Shown: piece by piece, positions 7,647-17,015 of the stretch
Position numbering within the stretch: the stretch's first letter is position 1
Layout of the letters: each line of letters starts with the position of its first letter
Assembly: GCA_026705925.1 (NCBI GenBank)
Contig: JAPOZT010000014.1
Coordinates: 50,536 to 114,535 of the forward strand
DNA: 64,000 bases
From: Gemmatimonadota bacterium
Lineage (GTDB): Bacteria > JAAXHH01
Reading direction: 5' to 3'
Notes under the pieces: generated by a model
Told to the model about the DNA's origin: nothing
Databases searched by the model: none
Seen by the model: the letters and a program-made list of their open reading frames with translations, nothing else
Translations under genes and position numbers: made by a program

Positions 7647-9599
7647 TCAACGGTCTCGGGATAGCTGGGATTCGATGGATTCGATGCCGTCCCGGGCCTT
7701 GTCGATCAGGTCGCCGGCATGTTCCGCCGTATGCGCCGTCGGGGCGAACCGGGCCAGGTCGCAGGCGTCCAGGCAGTCCCTGACCAGGGCGGCTGCGTCT
7801 TCGTCCACGGCCCGTTCCCCGAGCAGTTCGACGACGCGGGGCGACGTCAGGCCGGCCGTCGGCAGGTTGCACCTGTCGGCGACGTAACCGTACAACGCGT
7901 TGGAAATGCCGGTAAAGGCCTGGTCGAGCGCGCCTTGCTCCATCTGCTCCCGGGACCTCCGCAGCAGGCCGAGGGCGGTGCTTCTCGCCCGGCGGCGCCG
8001 GGCGAAACCGGCGTCACGCCGCAGGCGATGGGCGTGGGACCGGTACAGTACCGTCGCCAGGACCGCCGCGACGGGCAGGACGTGCAGCAGCAGGTACCAG
8101 GTCGACCGGAACAGGACCTCGCCCTGGTCGCCCAGGAAAACCGATTCGGGTTTGATGTACTGGATATCTTCGCGGATCTGCCGGACGACCGATCTGCGCG
8201 GCATGCCGACGGCGGCCGCCTGCGTTCCGCTGGCCGGCAGGACGGCCAGCGTTACCGGATCGGTCGTCGTAACACGGTAGGCGTCCGTATCAGGATCGAA
8301 GAAGGGAAAAGACAGCGACGCGATGGTATGGTCGCCGGGTACCGTGGGGATGAGCACGTGATCCCAGGTTTTGGTTCCGGAGATCCGCGATCCGCCCGAC
8401 GCGTATTCCGCCCGGTTACCGGACTGGTATTGCTGGAAACCATCGAGCGGCGGCAGTTCGGGATCCTCCACGGTCTTCAGGTTGCCTTCTCCGGTCAACT
8501 CGATCGTCAGCGTCACGGGCTGGTTTACTTCCGTGGTGGCTAGATCCACCATCGCCTTGAGCGAGAAGTCGCCCACCGCGTTGCGGAAACCGGCGGGGCG
8601 GCCCTCGCCCGGCAGCGGCAGCACCTGCACGGTCTGCGCGCCGGACACCACCCTGATCTGGCGCGTACCTGAGAAAAACGTGTCGAATGGATCGGAGAGA
8701 AAGCTGTCGAAGAGGCTTCTGCGGGAACGTTCGGCCTGCACGTCACAGATCATCGAAAGCGGTTCGAGTTTCAATTCCCCCGTCACGGTGGGGAAAAGGG
8801 CGATCTCGCGCAGCTTCGCGACGGCATACCTCCTGCCGCCGATGATCTCTTCCATGAAGTCGAGGTGATGGGCGGAGAAGAGCTCCTCCATCCAGAAGCC
8901 CGTGTAGGAGGGGACCACGTCGTAACGGGCATTCGACAGGCCCAGGCGGGTGTACAGCGTATAGGTCACCGTCACCTGCTCGCCCAGGTAAGCCCGCCTC
9001 TTGTCCAGGGTAGTCCGGATGTAGACCGTATCCCCCAGGTCCGGCGTGCCCACGGCATCCTGAGACGGACCCGCGGCCGTGGACTGACCCGCGGCCGTGG
9101 ACTGACCTGCGGCCGAGGCCGGTGAACCGCCGGACGGCGCGGCACGGGATGCGCCCGACTGCGAAGAACCCGGTGCGCCCGGTTGCGAAGAACCCGGTGC
9201 GCCCGGCGTGACCTCGATCGTGATCGGCGTCGTTTCGTGGGCGACGCCGTCAAGCGTCACTTCGGCCGCGTCGATGACGAATGTGCCCGTCCTCCGGGGT
9301 TTCAACTGGTAGATGAACCGCACGGACCGGGAGGAGGACAGTTTGCCGTTCACCAGGTTGAAGCTGGAGGAGGAGGAAGACGTGCTGCCGATGACGATGA
9401 AGGGCTGCATGTCGGGCAGGACGGGTTTCTGGACGTCACCCAGTTCGGACCCGGAGACCGAAACCGTCAGGATCAGCGTCTCGTCGATGGTCATACGGGT
9501 TCGGCTCACCTCGGCCGTGACCGAGATTTCCTGACCCGGCACGGCCCGTGCTCCGAGCAGCAGCAATACGATGAGACCGGTCTGCATGCACCGTTTCAT
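7647..9599 (-). CDS. batD: BatD-like oxygen-tolerance protein
   Basis: 650 residues. A signal peptide (LIVLLLLGARAVPGQ) leads into repeated Ig-like BatD domains: EISVTAEVSRTRMTIDETLI, then RSVRFIYQLKPRRTGTFVI, and a second set ending PTVPGDHTIASLSFPFFDP. One C-terminal membrane span (WYLLLHVLPVAAVLATVLY) precedes a cytosolic helical tail. A Gly/Ser/Ala-rich linker at residues about 135-185 is encoded by near-identical short repeats (about 9060-9115). BatD probably acts in the periplasm as an accessory to the von Willebrand proteins BatA/BatB. It starts 4 nt after asd ends. Confidence 0.85.
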   Translation of the reverse strand: MKRCMQTGLIVLLLLGARAVPGQEISVTAEVSRTRMTIDETLILTVSVSGSELGDVQKPVLPDMQPFIVIGSTSSSSSSFNLVNGKLSSSRSVRFIYQLKPRRTGTFVIDAAEVTLDGVAHETTPITIEVTPGAPGSSQPGAPGSSQSGASRAAPSGGSPASAAGQSTAAGQSTAAGPSQDAVGTPDLGDTVYIRTTLDKRRAYLGEQVTVTYTLYTRLGLSNARYDVVPSYTGFWMEELFSAHHLDFMEEIIGGRRYAVAKLREIALFPTVTGELKLEPLSMICDVQAERSRRSLFDSFLSDPFDTFFSGTRQIRVVSGAQTVQVLPLPGEGRPAGFRNAVGDFSLKAMVDLATTEVNQPVTLTIELTGEGNLKTVEDPELPPLDGFQQYQSGNRAEYASGGSRISGTKTWDHVLIPTVPGDHTIASLSFPFFDPDTDAYRVTTTDPVTLAVLPASGTQAAAVGMPRRSVVRQIREDIQYIKPESVFLGDQGEVLFRSTWYLLLHVLPVAAVLATVLYRSHAHRLRRDAGFARRRRARSTALGLLRRSREQMEQGALDQAFTGISNALYGYVADRCNLPTAGLTSPRVVELLGERAVDEDAAALVRDCLDACDLARFAPTAHTAEHAGDLIDKARDGIESIESQLSRDR

Positions 9600-9603
9600 G
9601 GGT

Positions 9604-10662
9604 TCAATCCAGGTATCCCTGGGTCCGCAGGAACTCCGCGTTCAGGATGGACGTACCCGCGGCCCCCCGGACGGTATTGTGTGAAAGTACCACGAATTTC
9701 ATGTCCAGCACCGGACAGGGCCGGATCCGTCCCACCGTCACGGCCATGCCGTTTTCGGCGTCGCGGTCCATCCTCGGCTGCGGCCGGTCCGGCTCATCGC
9801 GCACGATGACCGGGCGTGCGGGAGCGAAGGGCAGGCCGAGTTCCTGGGGCGGTCCCCGGTGGTTGCGCAGCGCTTTGGCGAGACCGTCCGCATCGGTCTT
9901 GTTCTCCAGGGCGACGGAAACGCATTCCATGTGGCCGTCCTGGACGTGAACCCGGTTGCATTGCGCGCTTACGACGATGCCGGCATGCTCGATCCGGTTA
10001 TCCCTGAACCTGCCCAGCAGCTTCAGGGTTTCCCGCTCCATCTTGTCTTCTTCTTCCCCGATGTAGGGAAGCACGTTGTCCAGGATCTCGAGGGAGGGAA
10101 CGCCCGGGTAACCGGCCCCGGACAGGGCCTGCAGGGTGGTGACCGCGACCTGCCGCAAGCCGAATTGTTCGGCGATCGGCTTGAGCGCCATCGTAAGTCC
10201 GATAGTGGAGCAGTTCGGATTGGTCGCAATGAACCCGCGGCCATACCCCCTGCGTTTGCGCTGATAGTCGATGATCGCGCAATGGTCCCCGTTGACCTCG
10301 GGGACGAGCAGCGGCACGTCCTCGTCCATGCGGTGGTTCTTCGAATTGCTGACGACGGCGTAGTCGGCCGCCGCGAAGGCCGCCTCGATCGGGCCGGCCA
10401 CCGCGGAATCCAGGCCGGAGAAGACCAGGTCGCAGTCCAGTCCCGGTTCGCAAAGCGCAACGGGCAGCGTGCGCACGGCCTCCGGGACCGGCGTGTCCAG
10501 CCGCCAGGTCACGGCTTCCGCGTAGGGTTTGCCGGCGGACCGCTCCGACGCCGCGACGGCGGTTATCCTGAACCACGGATGGTCTTCGAGCAACTGGACG
10601 AACCGCTGCCCGACCGCCCCGGTAGCGCCAAGGACCCCTACTTTGATTTCATTCGTCGACAT
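9604..10662 (-). CDS. asd: Aspartate-semialdehyde dehydrogenase (yeast/archaeal type)
   Basis: 352 residues; the start ATG has GGGAG seven bases upstream. It reduces aspartyl-4-phosphate to aspartate semialdehyde with NADPH, the branch point to lysine, threonine and methionine. The Rossmann motif [13 protein letters not shown] is at residues 9-21 and the nucleophile is Cys151 in [10 protein letters not shown]. The [10 protein letters not shown] region and overall length match the yeast/archaeal subfamily more than the E. coli type. It is the last of three consecutive aspartate-family genes and sits 4 nt before batD. Confidence 0.93.
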   Translation of the reverse strand: MSTNEIKVGVLGATGAVGQRFVQLLEDHPWFRITAVAASERSAGKPYAEAVTWRLDTPVPEAVRTLPVALCEPGLDCDLVFSGLDSAVAGPIEAAFAAADYAVVSNSKNHRMDEDVPLLVPEVNGDHCAIIDYQRKRRGYGRGFIATNPNCSTIGLTMALKPIAEQFGLRQVAVTTLQALSGAGYPGVPSLEILDNVLPYIGEEEDKMERETLKLLGRFRDNRIEHAGIVVSAQCNRVHVQDGHMECVSVALENKTDADGLAKALRNHRGPPQELGLPFAPARPVIVRDEPDRPQPRMDRDAENGMAVTVGRIRPCPVLDMKFVVLSHNTVRGAAGTSILNAEFLRTQGYLD

Positions 10663-10689
10663 TACATGCTCCCGGATCTGGTATGAAGG

Positions 10690-11814
10690 TCATGGATGAT
10701 CGCCGCCCGGCAGCGCCCTTGCCGCCTTGATCAGGTCTCCGAACAGGCCGCCCGCCGTGACCTCCGGCCCCGCGCCCGGTCCCTGCACGATCAGCGGATT
10801 GTCGCAGTACCGCTTCGTGGTGCACACGACCATGTTGTCCGGACCGGCCAGGTTTCCCAGTGGGCTCTCACGATCCACGTTTTCGAGGCCTACCCGGCAC
10901 GTGCCGTCTCCCACTGTGGCGACGTACCGCAGCACCTCGCCGCGATCTCCGCCGGATGCTACCCGCTGCGCATAGGCCGCGTCTTCGCCGGACACCATGG
11001 CCATGAACGCCTCCACAGACGGCGCGTCCAGCAGCGTGTCGGAGACCATGCCTTCGATCTCCAGGTCGTCGAGTTCAAGACGGTATCCGATCTCACGGGC
11101 CAGGATCAGGGCCTTTCTGGCCACGTCCATCCCGTTCAGATCGTCCCTTGGATCGGGTTCCGTGTACCCGAGTTCCTTTGCCTCCCGCACGATCTCGGAG
11201 AAGGTCCGGCCGTGGTCGAGCTGGGAACAGATGTATCCCAGCGTGCCGCTCAGGCATCCCGCGATCCGTGTTACCTCGTCCCCGGTATCCACCAGTTCCC
11301 TGACCGTACTGACAACGGGCAGGCCGGCGCCGGCGGTCGTTTCGTACCAGTACCGCATCCGATCGGCGCGGCCCAGCCGCCGGATCTCTTCGTACGCGGC
11401 GCTCCGGTCGGTGATGGGCTTCTTGTTGGCCGTCACGACCGGGACGCCCCGGCGAAGGCAGGCCAGGTGCACCTCCGTCATATCGGCGGACGTGGTGTCG
11501 ACGACGCACAGGTTCCCGGGCGGATCGTCCGGATCGCCCGGATCGCCCAGCAGGCGATCGATCATGGCGGCCGCGCCGGGGTAGTCCCCGCCACGGTTCC
11601 CGTCTTCGAGCAGCCGGTCCAGGCCGCCGGGACCGCTTAACGCCCTGTTGAGTCCTCCTGGATCGAGAACCAGTTGGTTCCTGCCGCAGATGCCGATGTA
11701 CTCGAAGGAAAGGCCGGTGGCTTCGGCCAGGGAGCCGGCGCGGTCCACCACCTGCCGGATCAGGGCGCCGCCGATATTGCCCTTGCCGAATTGAAACAGG
11801 TTAATCGTGCTCAA
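10690..11814 (-). CDS. hom: Homoserine dehydrogenase
   Basis: 374 residues from a TTG start with GGAG upstream. It converts aspartate semialdehyde to homoserine with NAD(P)H. Present are the N-terminal nucleotide fold ([15 protein letters not shown]), VVTANKKPI, the substrate motif [14 protein letters not shown] and [19 protein letters not shown]. It resembles the C-terminal half of bifunctional ThrA. No C-terminal ACT domain is seen. It overlaps the end of the aspartate kinase gene by 14 nt in another frame, so the two are translationally coupled. Confidence 0.93.
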   Translation of the reverse strand: MSTINLFQFGKGNIGGALIRQVVDRAGSLAEATGLSFEYIGICGRNQLVLDPGGLNRALSGPGGLDRLLEDGNRGGDYPGAAAMIDRLLGDPGDPDDPPGNLCVVDTTSADMTEVHLACLRRGVPVVTANKKPITDRSAAYEEIRRLGRADRMRYWYETTAGAGLPVVSTVRELVDTGDEVTRIAGCLSGTLGYICSQLDHGRTFSEIVREAKELGYTEPDPRDDLNGMDVARKALILAREIGYRLELDDLEIEGMVSDTLLDAPSVEAFMAMVSGEDAAYAQRVASGGDRGEVLRYVATVGDGTCRVGLENVDRESPLGNLAGPDNMVVCTTKRYCDNPLIVQGPGAGPEVTAGGLFGDLIKAARALPGGDHP

Positions 11815-13210
11815 AATCTCCGTCCCCTCCCAGTCCGAATGACGCGTGCACCAGTTGAACGGTCTTCCGCAGGTCGTCCCGACCGATGATGAATGAAATG
11901 TTCAGCTCCGACGAACCCTGGGCGATGGCGATGATGTTGATGCCGTGTTCGCCGAGAACGCCGAACGTGCGGGCCGCGATGCCCGGGGTACCCTTCATGC
12001 CGCCGCCGACTACGGCCACCACGGCCAGGTCGTGTTGCACCGAGATCTCCTCCAGGCTGCCTTCGGCGACCTCGTGACGGAACTCCTCCATCAACGCCCG
12101 GACCGTACCCGGGCTGTCCCCTTCGCCGACGACCAGGCAGATATCGTGTTCAGAGGACGCCTGCGTGATCATGACGACCTGGGTCTTGCGGTCCGCCGTG
12201 GTCTTGAACAGCCGCGCGTGGGTATCCGGCGTCCGGCTCAGGCTGGTACCCTCCACCATGATCAGGCAAAGCCGGTCGATGCTCGTCACCGCCTTCACGC
12301 CCAGCGGTGCGGCACGGGTGCGCGAGGTGATGAGCGTACCGCAGTTTTCGTTCCGGAAGGTGTTCCGTATCCGGATGGGAATCTCCTGTTTCACCGCGGG
12401 CAGCATGGTCATGGGATGGAGTACCTTGGCGCCGAAATAGGACATCTCCGACGCCTCTAGATACGAAATCTCCTTGAGGACCCGGGCATCCTCGACGATC
12501 CTCGGGTCCGCCGTCATCGCGCCGTCCACGTCCGTCCAGATCCATACTTCCTCCGCCTGCAGCGCACTGGCGACCAGGGAGGCGGTGTAATCCGAGGCGC
12601 CCCGCCCGAGGGTCGTGGTCACGCCTTCGTCGGTGGATCCGATAAATCCCGTTACGATCGGTATGCGGCCCTCCGATACCATCGGCGCCAGGCCCACCGA
12701 AAGACGCCGTTCCGTCTCGGCGAAATTCACCTCCGCCTCGGTGTAGCGCTCGTTCGTCTTCACATACTCCCGCGCATCGACGGGCAGGGACGACAGGCCG
12801 GCCGATCTGAGCGCGGCCGAGACGACGACCACGGAAAGGCGCTCGCCGAAGGAGCTGACCAGGTCGACCGAACGCGGGGAAAGCTCCCTGAGCAGCGTGA
12901 TGCCGTGCAGGATGCCCGACAGTTCGTCGATGAGCCCGGCACAGACCTCGAGGGCCTGTTTCCGCTCTTCTCCATCGGCCAGGGCGCGGATCGTCTCGTC
13001 GTGACGTTTTCTCAGCGCCGAGAGGGAGGCCGTGGGCTCCGTTCCCTCGCAGGCCTGCGCCGCCATGCCACGGAGGGCGTCGGTCACCTTGCTCATGGCG
13101 GACAGGACCACCACCGTATCGTGTTCGCGGTACTTTGCGACGATCTCGACGACCTGTCGTATGGCCTCTACGCCGCCTACGGAAGTGCCGCCGAATTTCA
13201 TGACGATCAT
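11801..13210 (-). CDS. lysC: Aspartate kinase with two ACT domains
   Basis: 469 residues. It phosphorylates aspartate, the committed step of the aspartate family. The KFGGTSVGG signature is at residues 5-13 and SSFGERLS and GRGASDYTA are in the kinase lobe. Two ACT modules follow (about 315-390 and 400-460; GINIIAIAQGSSELNISF), which normally bind Lys or Thr for feedback inhibition. Length and layout match the N-terminal part of ThrA. It starts 4 nt after batC stops and overlaps hom. Confidence 0.93.
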   Translation of the reverse strand: MIVMKFGGTSVGGVEAIRQVVEIVAKYREHDTVVVLSAMSKVTDALRGMAAQACEGTEPTASLSALRKRHDETIRALADGEERKQALEVCAGLIDELSGILHGITLLRELSPRSVDLVSSFGERLSVVVVSAALRSAGLSSLPVDAREYVKTNERYTEAEVNFAETERRLSVGLAPMVSEGRIPIVTGFIGSTDEGVTTTLGRGASDYTASLVASALQAEEVWIWTDVDGAMTADPRIVEDARVLKEISYLEASEMSYFGAKVLHPMTMLPAVKQEIPIRIRNTFRNENCGTLITSRTRAAPLGVKAVTSIDRLCLIMVEGTSLSRTPDTHARLFKTTADRKTQVVMITQASSEHDICLVVGEGDSPGTVRALMEEFRHEVAEGSLEEISVQHDLAVVAVVGGGMKGTPGIAARTFGVLGEHGINIIAIAQGSSELNISFIIGRDDLRKTVQLVHASFGLGGDGDFEHD

Positions 13211-13214
13211 TGGG

Positions 13215-13910
13215 TTACCAGTCTTTCTCCGGATTGACCTGCGTGGCCTGTTGTCTGCGCAGCCGGCGCTGGATATCCTGCTCGTCCCTGTTCAGTGCGT
13301 TCAGCAGGCGTTCCGCCTCCGCCCTGCTCAGTTCCCCTTCACGGGGCGGCGGAGGCGCTTCCGGGCTTTCCTCTTCCTCGGGTTCCGGCCCCCCGTCGTT
13401 CCGGTCGTCCGGGTCTTCCCGTTCGTCCGGGTCTTCCTGGTCCGCCTGGCCGTCCTGGTTGGCCGGGTCTTCCTGCCGGTCCTGCGCGTTCCTGCGTTCC
13501 TGTTCCTCCTGCTGCTGAAGCTGCCGCATCACGTATTCCAGGTTGTATTTCATGTCGATATCGTCCGGCTCGATCCGCAGGCCCGCTTTGTAGGCCTCGA
13601 TGGAATCCTTCAGCAGACCCATGCGATAGAGGCTGTTTCCCATGTTGTACCGGGCCCGTCCGCTGACCGGCGCCTCGCCGTCCAGCGCGTTCGTGTAAGC
13701 CTGTACGGCCGTGGGATACTGGTCGGAGCGGTACAGCGCGTTGCCCCGGTTGTAATGCAGTGCCGGGTTCTCGCCGTCCTCCGCCAGCGCCTCCTCATAG
13801 GCCGCCAGCGCTTCATCGTATTTTTCCTGTTGATACAGTTCGTTGCCGCGGGCGTTCTTCACGGCCGGCTGCCAGCCAAGGAACAACAGGATGACCAGGA
13901 TTGCGCTCAT
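13215..13910 (-). CDS. batC: BatC-like TPR protein
   Basis: 231 residues. A short hydrophobic N-terminus (SAILVILLFLGW) acts as signal or anchor. Three TPR units follow (NARGNELYQQEKYDEALAAY; LHYNRGNALYRSDQYPTAVQ; ARYNMGNSLYRMGLLKDSIE). The C-terminal half is extremely acidic and Gln/Glu/Asp/Pro rich (about residues 130-195) before a basic end. This is the expected architecture of the TPR component of Bat clusters, probably a periplasmic scaffold for BatA/BatB. It lies between batB and aspartate kinase with short gaps on both sides. Confidence 0.8.
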   Translation of the reverse strand: MSAILVILLFLGWQPAVKNARGNELYQQEKYDEALAAYEEALAEDGENPALHYNRGNALYRSDQYPTAVQAYTNALDGEAPVSGRARYNMGNSLYRMGLLKDSIEAYKAGLRIEPDDIDMKYNLEYVMRQLQQQEEQERRNAQDRQEDPANQDGQADQEDPDEREDPDDRNDGGPEPEEEESPEAPPPPREGELSRAEAERLLNALNRDEQDIQRRLRRQQATQVNPEKDW

Positions 13911-13928
13911 GGCTTCGGGTTCCGTTCC

Positions 13929-14939
13929 CTACGATTCGTCGAGCAGGCCGCGGTCCCGGATCACGGTGTCCGCAACCAGGAGCAGCAGGCCGAAAAACAA
14001 TATATACTGGAAACGTTCAACGTACTGCGTAAATTCTCTGCTCTCGAACTCCGCCTTCTCCAGTGACGCGATGGTGTCGTATACCAGGTCCATCTCCTCT
14101 CCACCGGGCGAGGCCCTGTAGTAGGCTCCTCCGGTCGTTTCCGCGATATGTCGCAGCGTGGACTCGTCCAGGCGGCTCATGACCACCGCGCCGGACCGGT
14201 CCCGCATATGGCCGGCGACCCGGCCGTCCTCGTCCGTGACCGGTATGGGTACCCCCTGCGGCGTGCCGATGCCCACCACGTAGACGCGAACCCCCTGGGC
14301 TGCCAGCTCAGAGGCGACGGCGATCGGGTCTTCCTGGTGGTCTTCTCCGTCGGTGATCAGCACGACGGCCTTGTACCCCTGGTGATCCTGCCGGAACGAC
14401 CGGCCCGCGATGCGCAGCGCCTCGGCGATGGCCGTGCCCTGGGTACCCACGGTTCCGGTATCGATGCCGTTCAGAAAAAGCTCCACGATGCTGTAATCGG
14501 TGGTCAGCGGGCACTGGAGGAAAGCGGACCCGGCGAATACCACCAGCCCGATCCGGTCGTTACGGAGCTTCCTTACCAGGGACCGGACGGCGAATTTGGA
14601 CCGGGCGAGGCGGTTCGGCCGGACGTCCTCGGCCAGCATGCTGTTGGAAACGTCCAGTACGGCCATGACCGAGAACCCGGTCTGGCGCACGGTTTCGGAC
14701 CGGGTCCCGAACTGCGGCCGGGCGAGCGCCAGCACGAAGCAGACCAGGGCGAGGAGCACGAGGGCCGCCTTGACCGCTTGTCTTCTCGCCACCGTTGAAC
14801 GGGACAGCCTGCCGATCAGTTCCGGTTCTCCCAGCTGCCTGAGCGCTTCGCGCCTGCGCCGGAACCGTGCGGCGAAGAACAGGACGAGCAGGGGTGCGGC
14901 CGCCAGCAGATAGAGGTATTCAGGTTGTGCAAACTGCAT
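13929..14939 (-). CDS. batB: BatB-like von Willebrand factor A protein
   Basis: 336 residues from the ATG at 14939, which has GAGGAG six bases upstream. The frame is open further upstream, but only through a duplicated intergenic repeat. Two N-terminal membrane spans (EYLYLLAAAPLLVLFF and ALVLLALVCFVLALA) precede a vWA domain with the MIDAS motif DVSNS and a later TDGED. A C-terminal helix (ILFFGLLLLVADTVI) re-enters the membrane. MIDAS metal sites mediate protein-protein contacts, here presumably with BatA and BatD. Confidence 0.87.
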   Translation of the reverse strand: MQFAQPEYLYLLAAAPLLVLFFAARFRRRREALRQLGEPELIGRLSRSTVARRQAVKAALVLLALVCFVLALARPQFGTRSETVRQTGFSVMAVLDVSNSMLAEDVRPNRLARSKFAVRSLVRKLRNDRIGLVVFAGSAFLQCPLTTDYSIVELFLNGIDTGTVGTQGTAIAEALRIAGRSFRQDHQGYKAVVLITDGEDHQEDPIAVASELAAQGVRVYVVGIGTPQGVPIPVTDEDGRVAGHMRDRSGAVVMSRLDESTLRHIAETTGGAYYRASPGGEEMDLVYDTIASLEKAEFESREFTQYVERFQYILFFGLLLLVADTVIRDRGLLDES

Positions 14940-14956
14940 GTCGGCTCCTCGGCCGA

Positions 14957-15002
14957 TACACGCCGCCACCGGGCGTACGTACACGCCGCCACCGGGCGTA
15001 CG
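14957..15002. repeat. 23-bp tandem duplication between batA and batB
   Basis: Two identical 23-bp copies (14957-14979 and 14980-15002) containing the core ccgccaccgggcgtacg. They fill the short spacer between the batA stop and the batB ribosome site. Confidence 0.85.
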
Positions 15003-15004
15003 TG

Positions 15005-16012
15005 CTACGGCAGCCTTCTCAGCCGGGTGTGCGAGAGCACGATGTCCGCCAGTAGGAGAAACATGGCCGGCAAAAGGAAAAACCCGAACAGTTCGGTGTA
15101 CCTCGAATAGGCGATGACCCTCATCTCCGTGCGTTCCAGCGCGTCTATCCGCTGGTAGATGTGTGAAAGCATCTCGGCATCGGTCGCCTTGAAATAGAAC
15201 CCTCCCGTGAGCGACGCGACCTCCCTGAGCGTCCCTTCATCGATTTCCGTGAGGGCGAGGCTGCCGTCCCGGTTGCGCGCGTACGTGCGGCCCAGCACGG
15301 GGTCGTCGACCGGGATGGGCGCGCCGCCCTCTTTCCCTATCCCGATCGAGTAGATCTTGATCCCCAGCGCGTTGGCCGCCTTGGCCGCGGTGATGGGGTC
15401 GATCGCCCCCGTGTTGTTCACGCCGTCGGTGAGCAGAATGACCACTTTGCTCTCGGCGGTGCTCTGCCGCAGCCGGTTGACGGAATTGGCAATGCCCATC
15501 CCGATGGCCGTGCCGTCCTCGGTCAACCCGATCTCCACCTGGTCCAGCAGGCCGAGCAGCACGTCGTAGTCCAGCGTCAGTGGGCACTGCGTGAAGCTGC
15601 GTCCCGCGAAGACCACCATGCCGATCCGGTCGTTCGTCCGTTCCCGGATAAAGTCGGAAATCACGGACTTGGCCACGAAAAGCCGGTTGCGGGGCTTGTA
15701 GTCTTCCGCCCCCATGCTCCCGGATATATCGAGCGCCAGTACGATGTCGATGCCCTCCGTCATCACTTCCGCGCCTTCGGTGCCCGTCTGCGGGCGGGCC
15801 AGGGCAAGGATGGCCAGGACAATGGCCACCGTGCGCAACGCGGTGGGGACGTGGCGGTACTTCAAGGCGGACGCAGGTTTCAGCCGGTTGACGAAGGAGA
15901 TATCCGAAAAACTCAGGCCGCCCCGTCGTGCCTTCGAATGCCGGCGGTACATCCATAGGAGCACCGGGATGATCGCGAGAAGCACCAGGACCATGGGCGT
16001 GGAAAAGAACAT
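15005..16012 (-). CDS. batA: BatA-like von Willebrand factor A protein
   Basis: 335 residues. It starts with a membrane helix (VLVLLAIIPVLLWMY) and a second one (ALRTVAIVLAILALA), then a vWA domain with MIDAS motif DISGS in LALDISGSMGAEDYKP, and ends with a C-terminal span (FFLLPAMFLLLADIVL). Its close resemblance in order to the following gene is typical for the BatA/BatB pair. The gene stands 6 nt after the DUF4381-like gene. Confidence 0.88.
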   Translation of the reverse strand: MFFSTPMVLVLLAIIPVLLWMYRRHSKARRGGLSFSDISFVNRLKPASALKYRHVPTALRTVAIVLAILALARPQTGTEGAEVMTEGIDIVLALDISGSMGAEDYKPRNRLFVAKSVISDFIRERTNDRIGMVVFAGRSFTQCPLTLDYDVLLGLLDQVEIGLTEDGTAIGMGIANSVNRLRQSTAESKVVILLTDGVNNTGAIDPITAAKAANALGIKIYSIGIGKEGGAPIPVDDPVLGRTYARNRDGSLALTEIDEGTLREVASLTGGFYFKATDAEMLSHIYQRIDALERTEMRVIAYSRYTELFGFFLLPAMFLLLADIVLSHTRLRRLP

Positions 16013-16018
16013 GGGGCA

Positions 16019-17014
16019 TCAATCCTTTGCCGGCGCAGTGACTTCCGACACTTCGGGCGGACTTGTCAACTCGACGATCTCCCGTCCTTCCCGCAGCGAA
16101 AGCGACTGCCGATGCGTTTCCGGCGTGAACCTGGCGAATTTGACCATGTCGCATTCTTCGAAGAGTTCCCGGACGACCCGGGATTCTTCGTGACCGACCT
16201 GAAGCGCGTTCAGTGCCGCCAGCAGTTCGGAGGTCGTGTATTCCATCGCGGCAATCCCGTAGCGCCCGGACAGGTACCTGCGCAGGATTTCCGACAGCTC
16301 GGAATAGTGGGCTTTCACGCGTCCCTGGCCCAGCCACTCCTTCAGGGCCAGCCGTTCCAGCTCTTCCAGGGCGATCTCTTCTGGCAGGCGCTCGATCGCC
16401 GGGACCGTGCCTTTCGGATCCTCCCGTTTCCTCCGGCGCCTGACGTACAGGATGACGGCCGCAGCGACGGCGAGCAGCACCAGTCCGGCGATCACCCAGT
16501 AATACCAGGGCGCACCGCCGGGGATGTCCACCGGGGACTTCAGATCGCGTATATCCGCGGCATCATCGTCGATCACGCTGACGACAGAAACCGGAATGGC
16601 ATTCGATTCGGCGGATATTTCGGTGCCATCCGACAGGACGCACTTGAGCGAAAAGGGCGGGATGGAGTGCTCGCCCGTCCGAAACAGGGTGAGTTCGTAC
16701 CGGAGCAGATCGATGTTCGCGCCGCCGGGTCCGGACAGGGGTCCGGCGTGCTCGTAGGACAGGAGGTCGAAACCTTCCGGAGGCGTCCCGGAATCCGGCC
16801 ATTCGATGGCGGAGTTGCCGGGACTCTTCACGGTGACCCGGTACAGGAAGGGATCGCCCACGGTAATCCGGTCTCGGTCTACCGAGGCCTCGATCGAAAA
16901 CCCGTAGTCTGCTGCCTGCGGTACCGGGAAGGCTCCGGTGTCGACCGGTTTCGTAGCGACGGCCACCAGGACGGCGGCGAGTAAACAGGAACGCCTCACC
17001 ACATGCCGCCTCAC
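16019..17014 (-). CDS. DUF4381/BatD-like protein with one membrane span
   Basis: 331 residues from a GTG start. The N-terminal signal sequence (RRSCLLAAVLVAVATKP) is followed by a BatD-like beta domain (GFSIEASVDRDRITVGDPFL; FRTGEHSIPPFSL). One membrane span is at about residues 167-187 (WVIAGLVLLAVAAAVIL) and a cytosolic helical domain follows (KAHYSELSEILRRYLSGRYG), typical of DUF4381 proteins found next to MoxR/DUF58/vWA genes. It is separated from the DUF4340 gene by 1 nt. Confidence 0.7.
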   Translation of the reverse strand: MRRHVVRRSCLLAAVLVAVATKPVDTGAFPVPQAADYGFSIEASVDRDRITVGDPFLYRVTVKSPGNSAIEWPDSGTPPEGFDLLSYEHAGPLSGPGGANIDLLRYELTLFRTGEHSIPPFSLKCVLSDGTEISAESNAIPVSVVSVIDDDAADIRDLKSPVDIPGGAPWYYWVIAGLVLLAVAAAVILYVRRRRKREDPKGTVPAIERLPEEIALEELERLALKEWLGQGRVKAHYSELSEILRRYLSGRYGIAAMEYTTSELLAALNALQVGHEESRVVRELFEECDMVKFARFTPETHRQSLSLREGREIVELTSPPEVSEVTAPAKD

Positions 17015-17015
17015 G

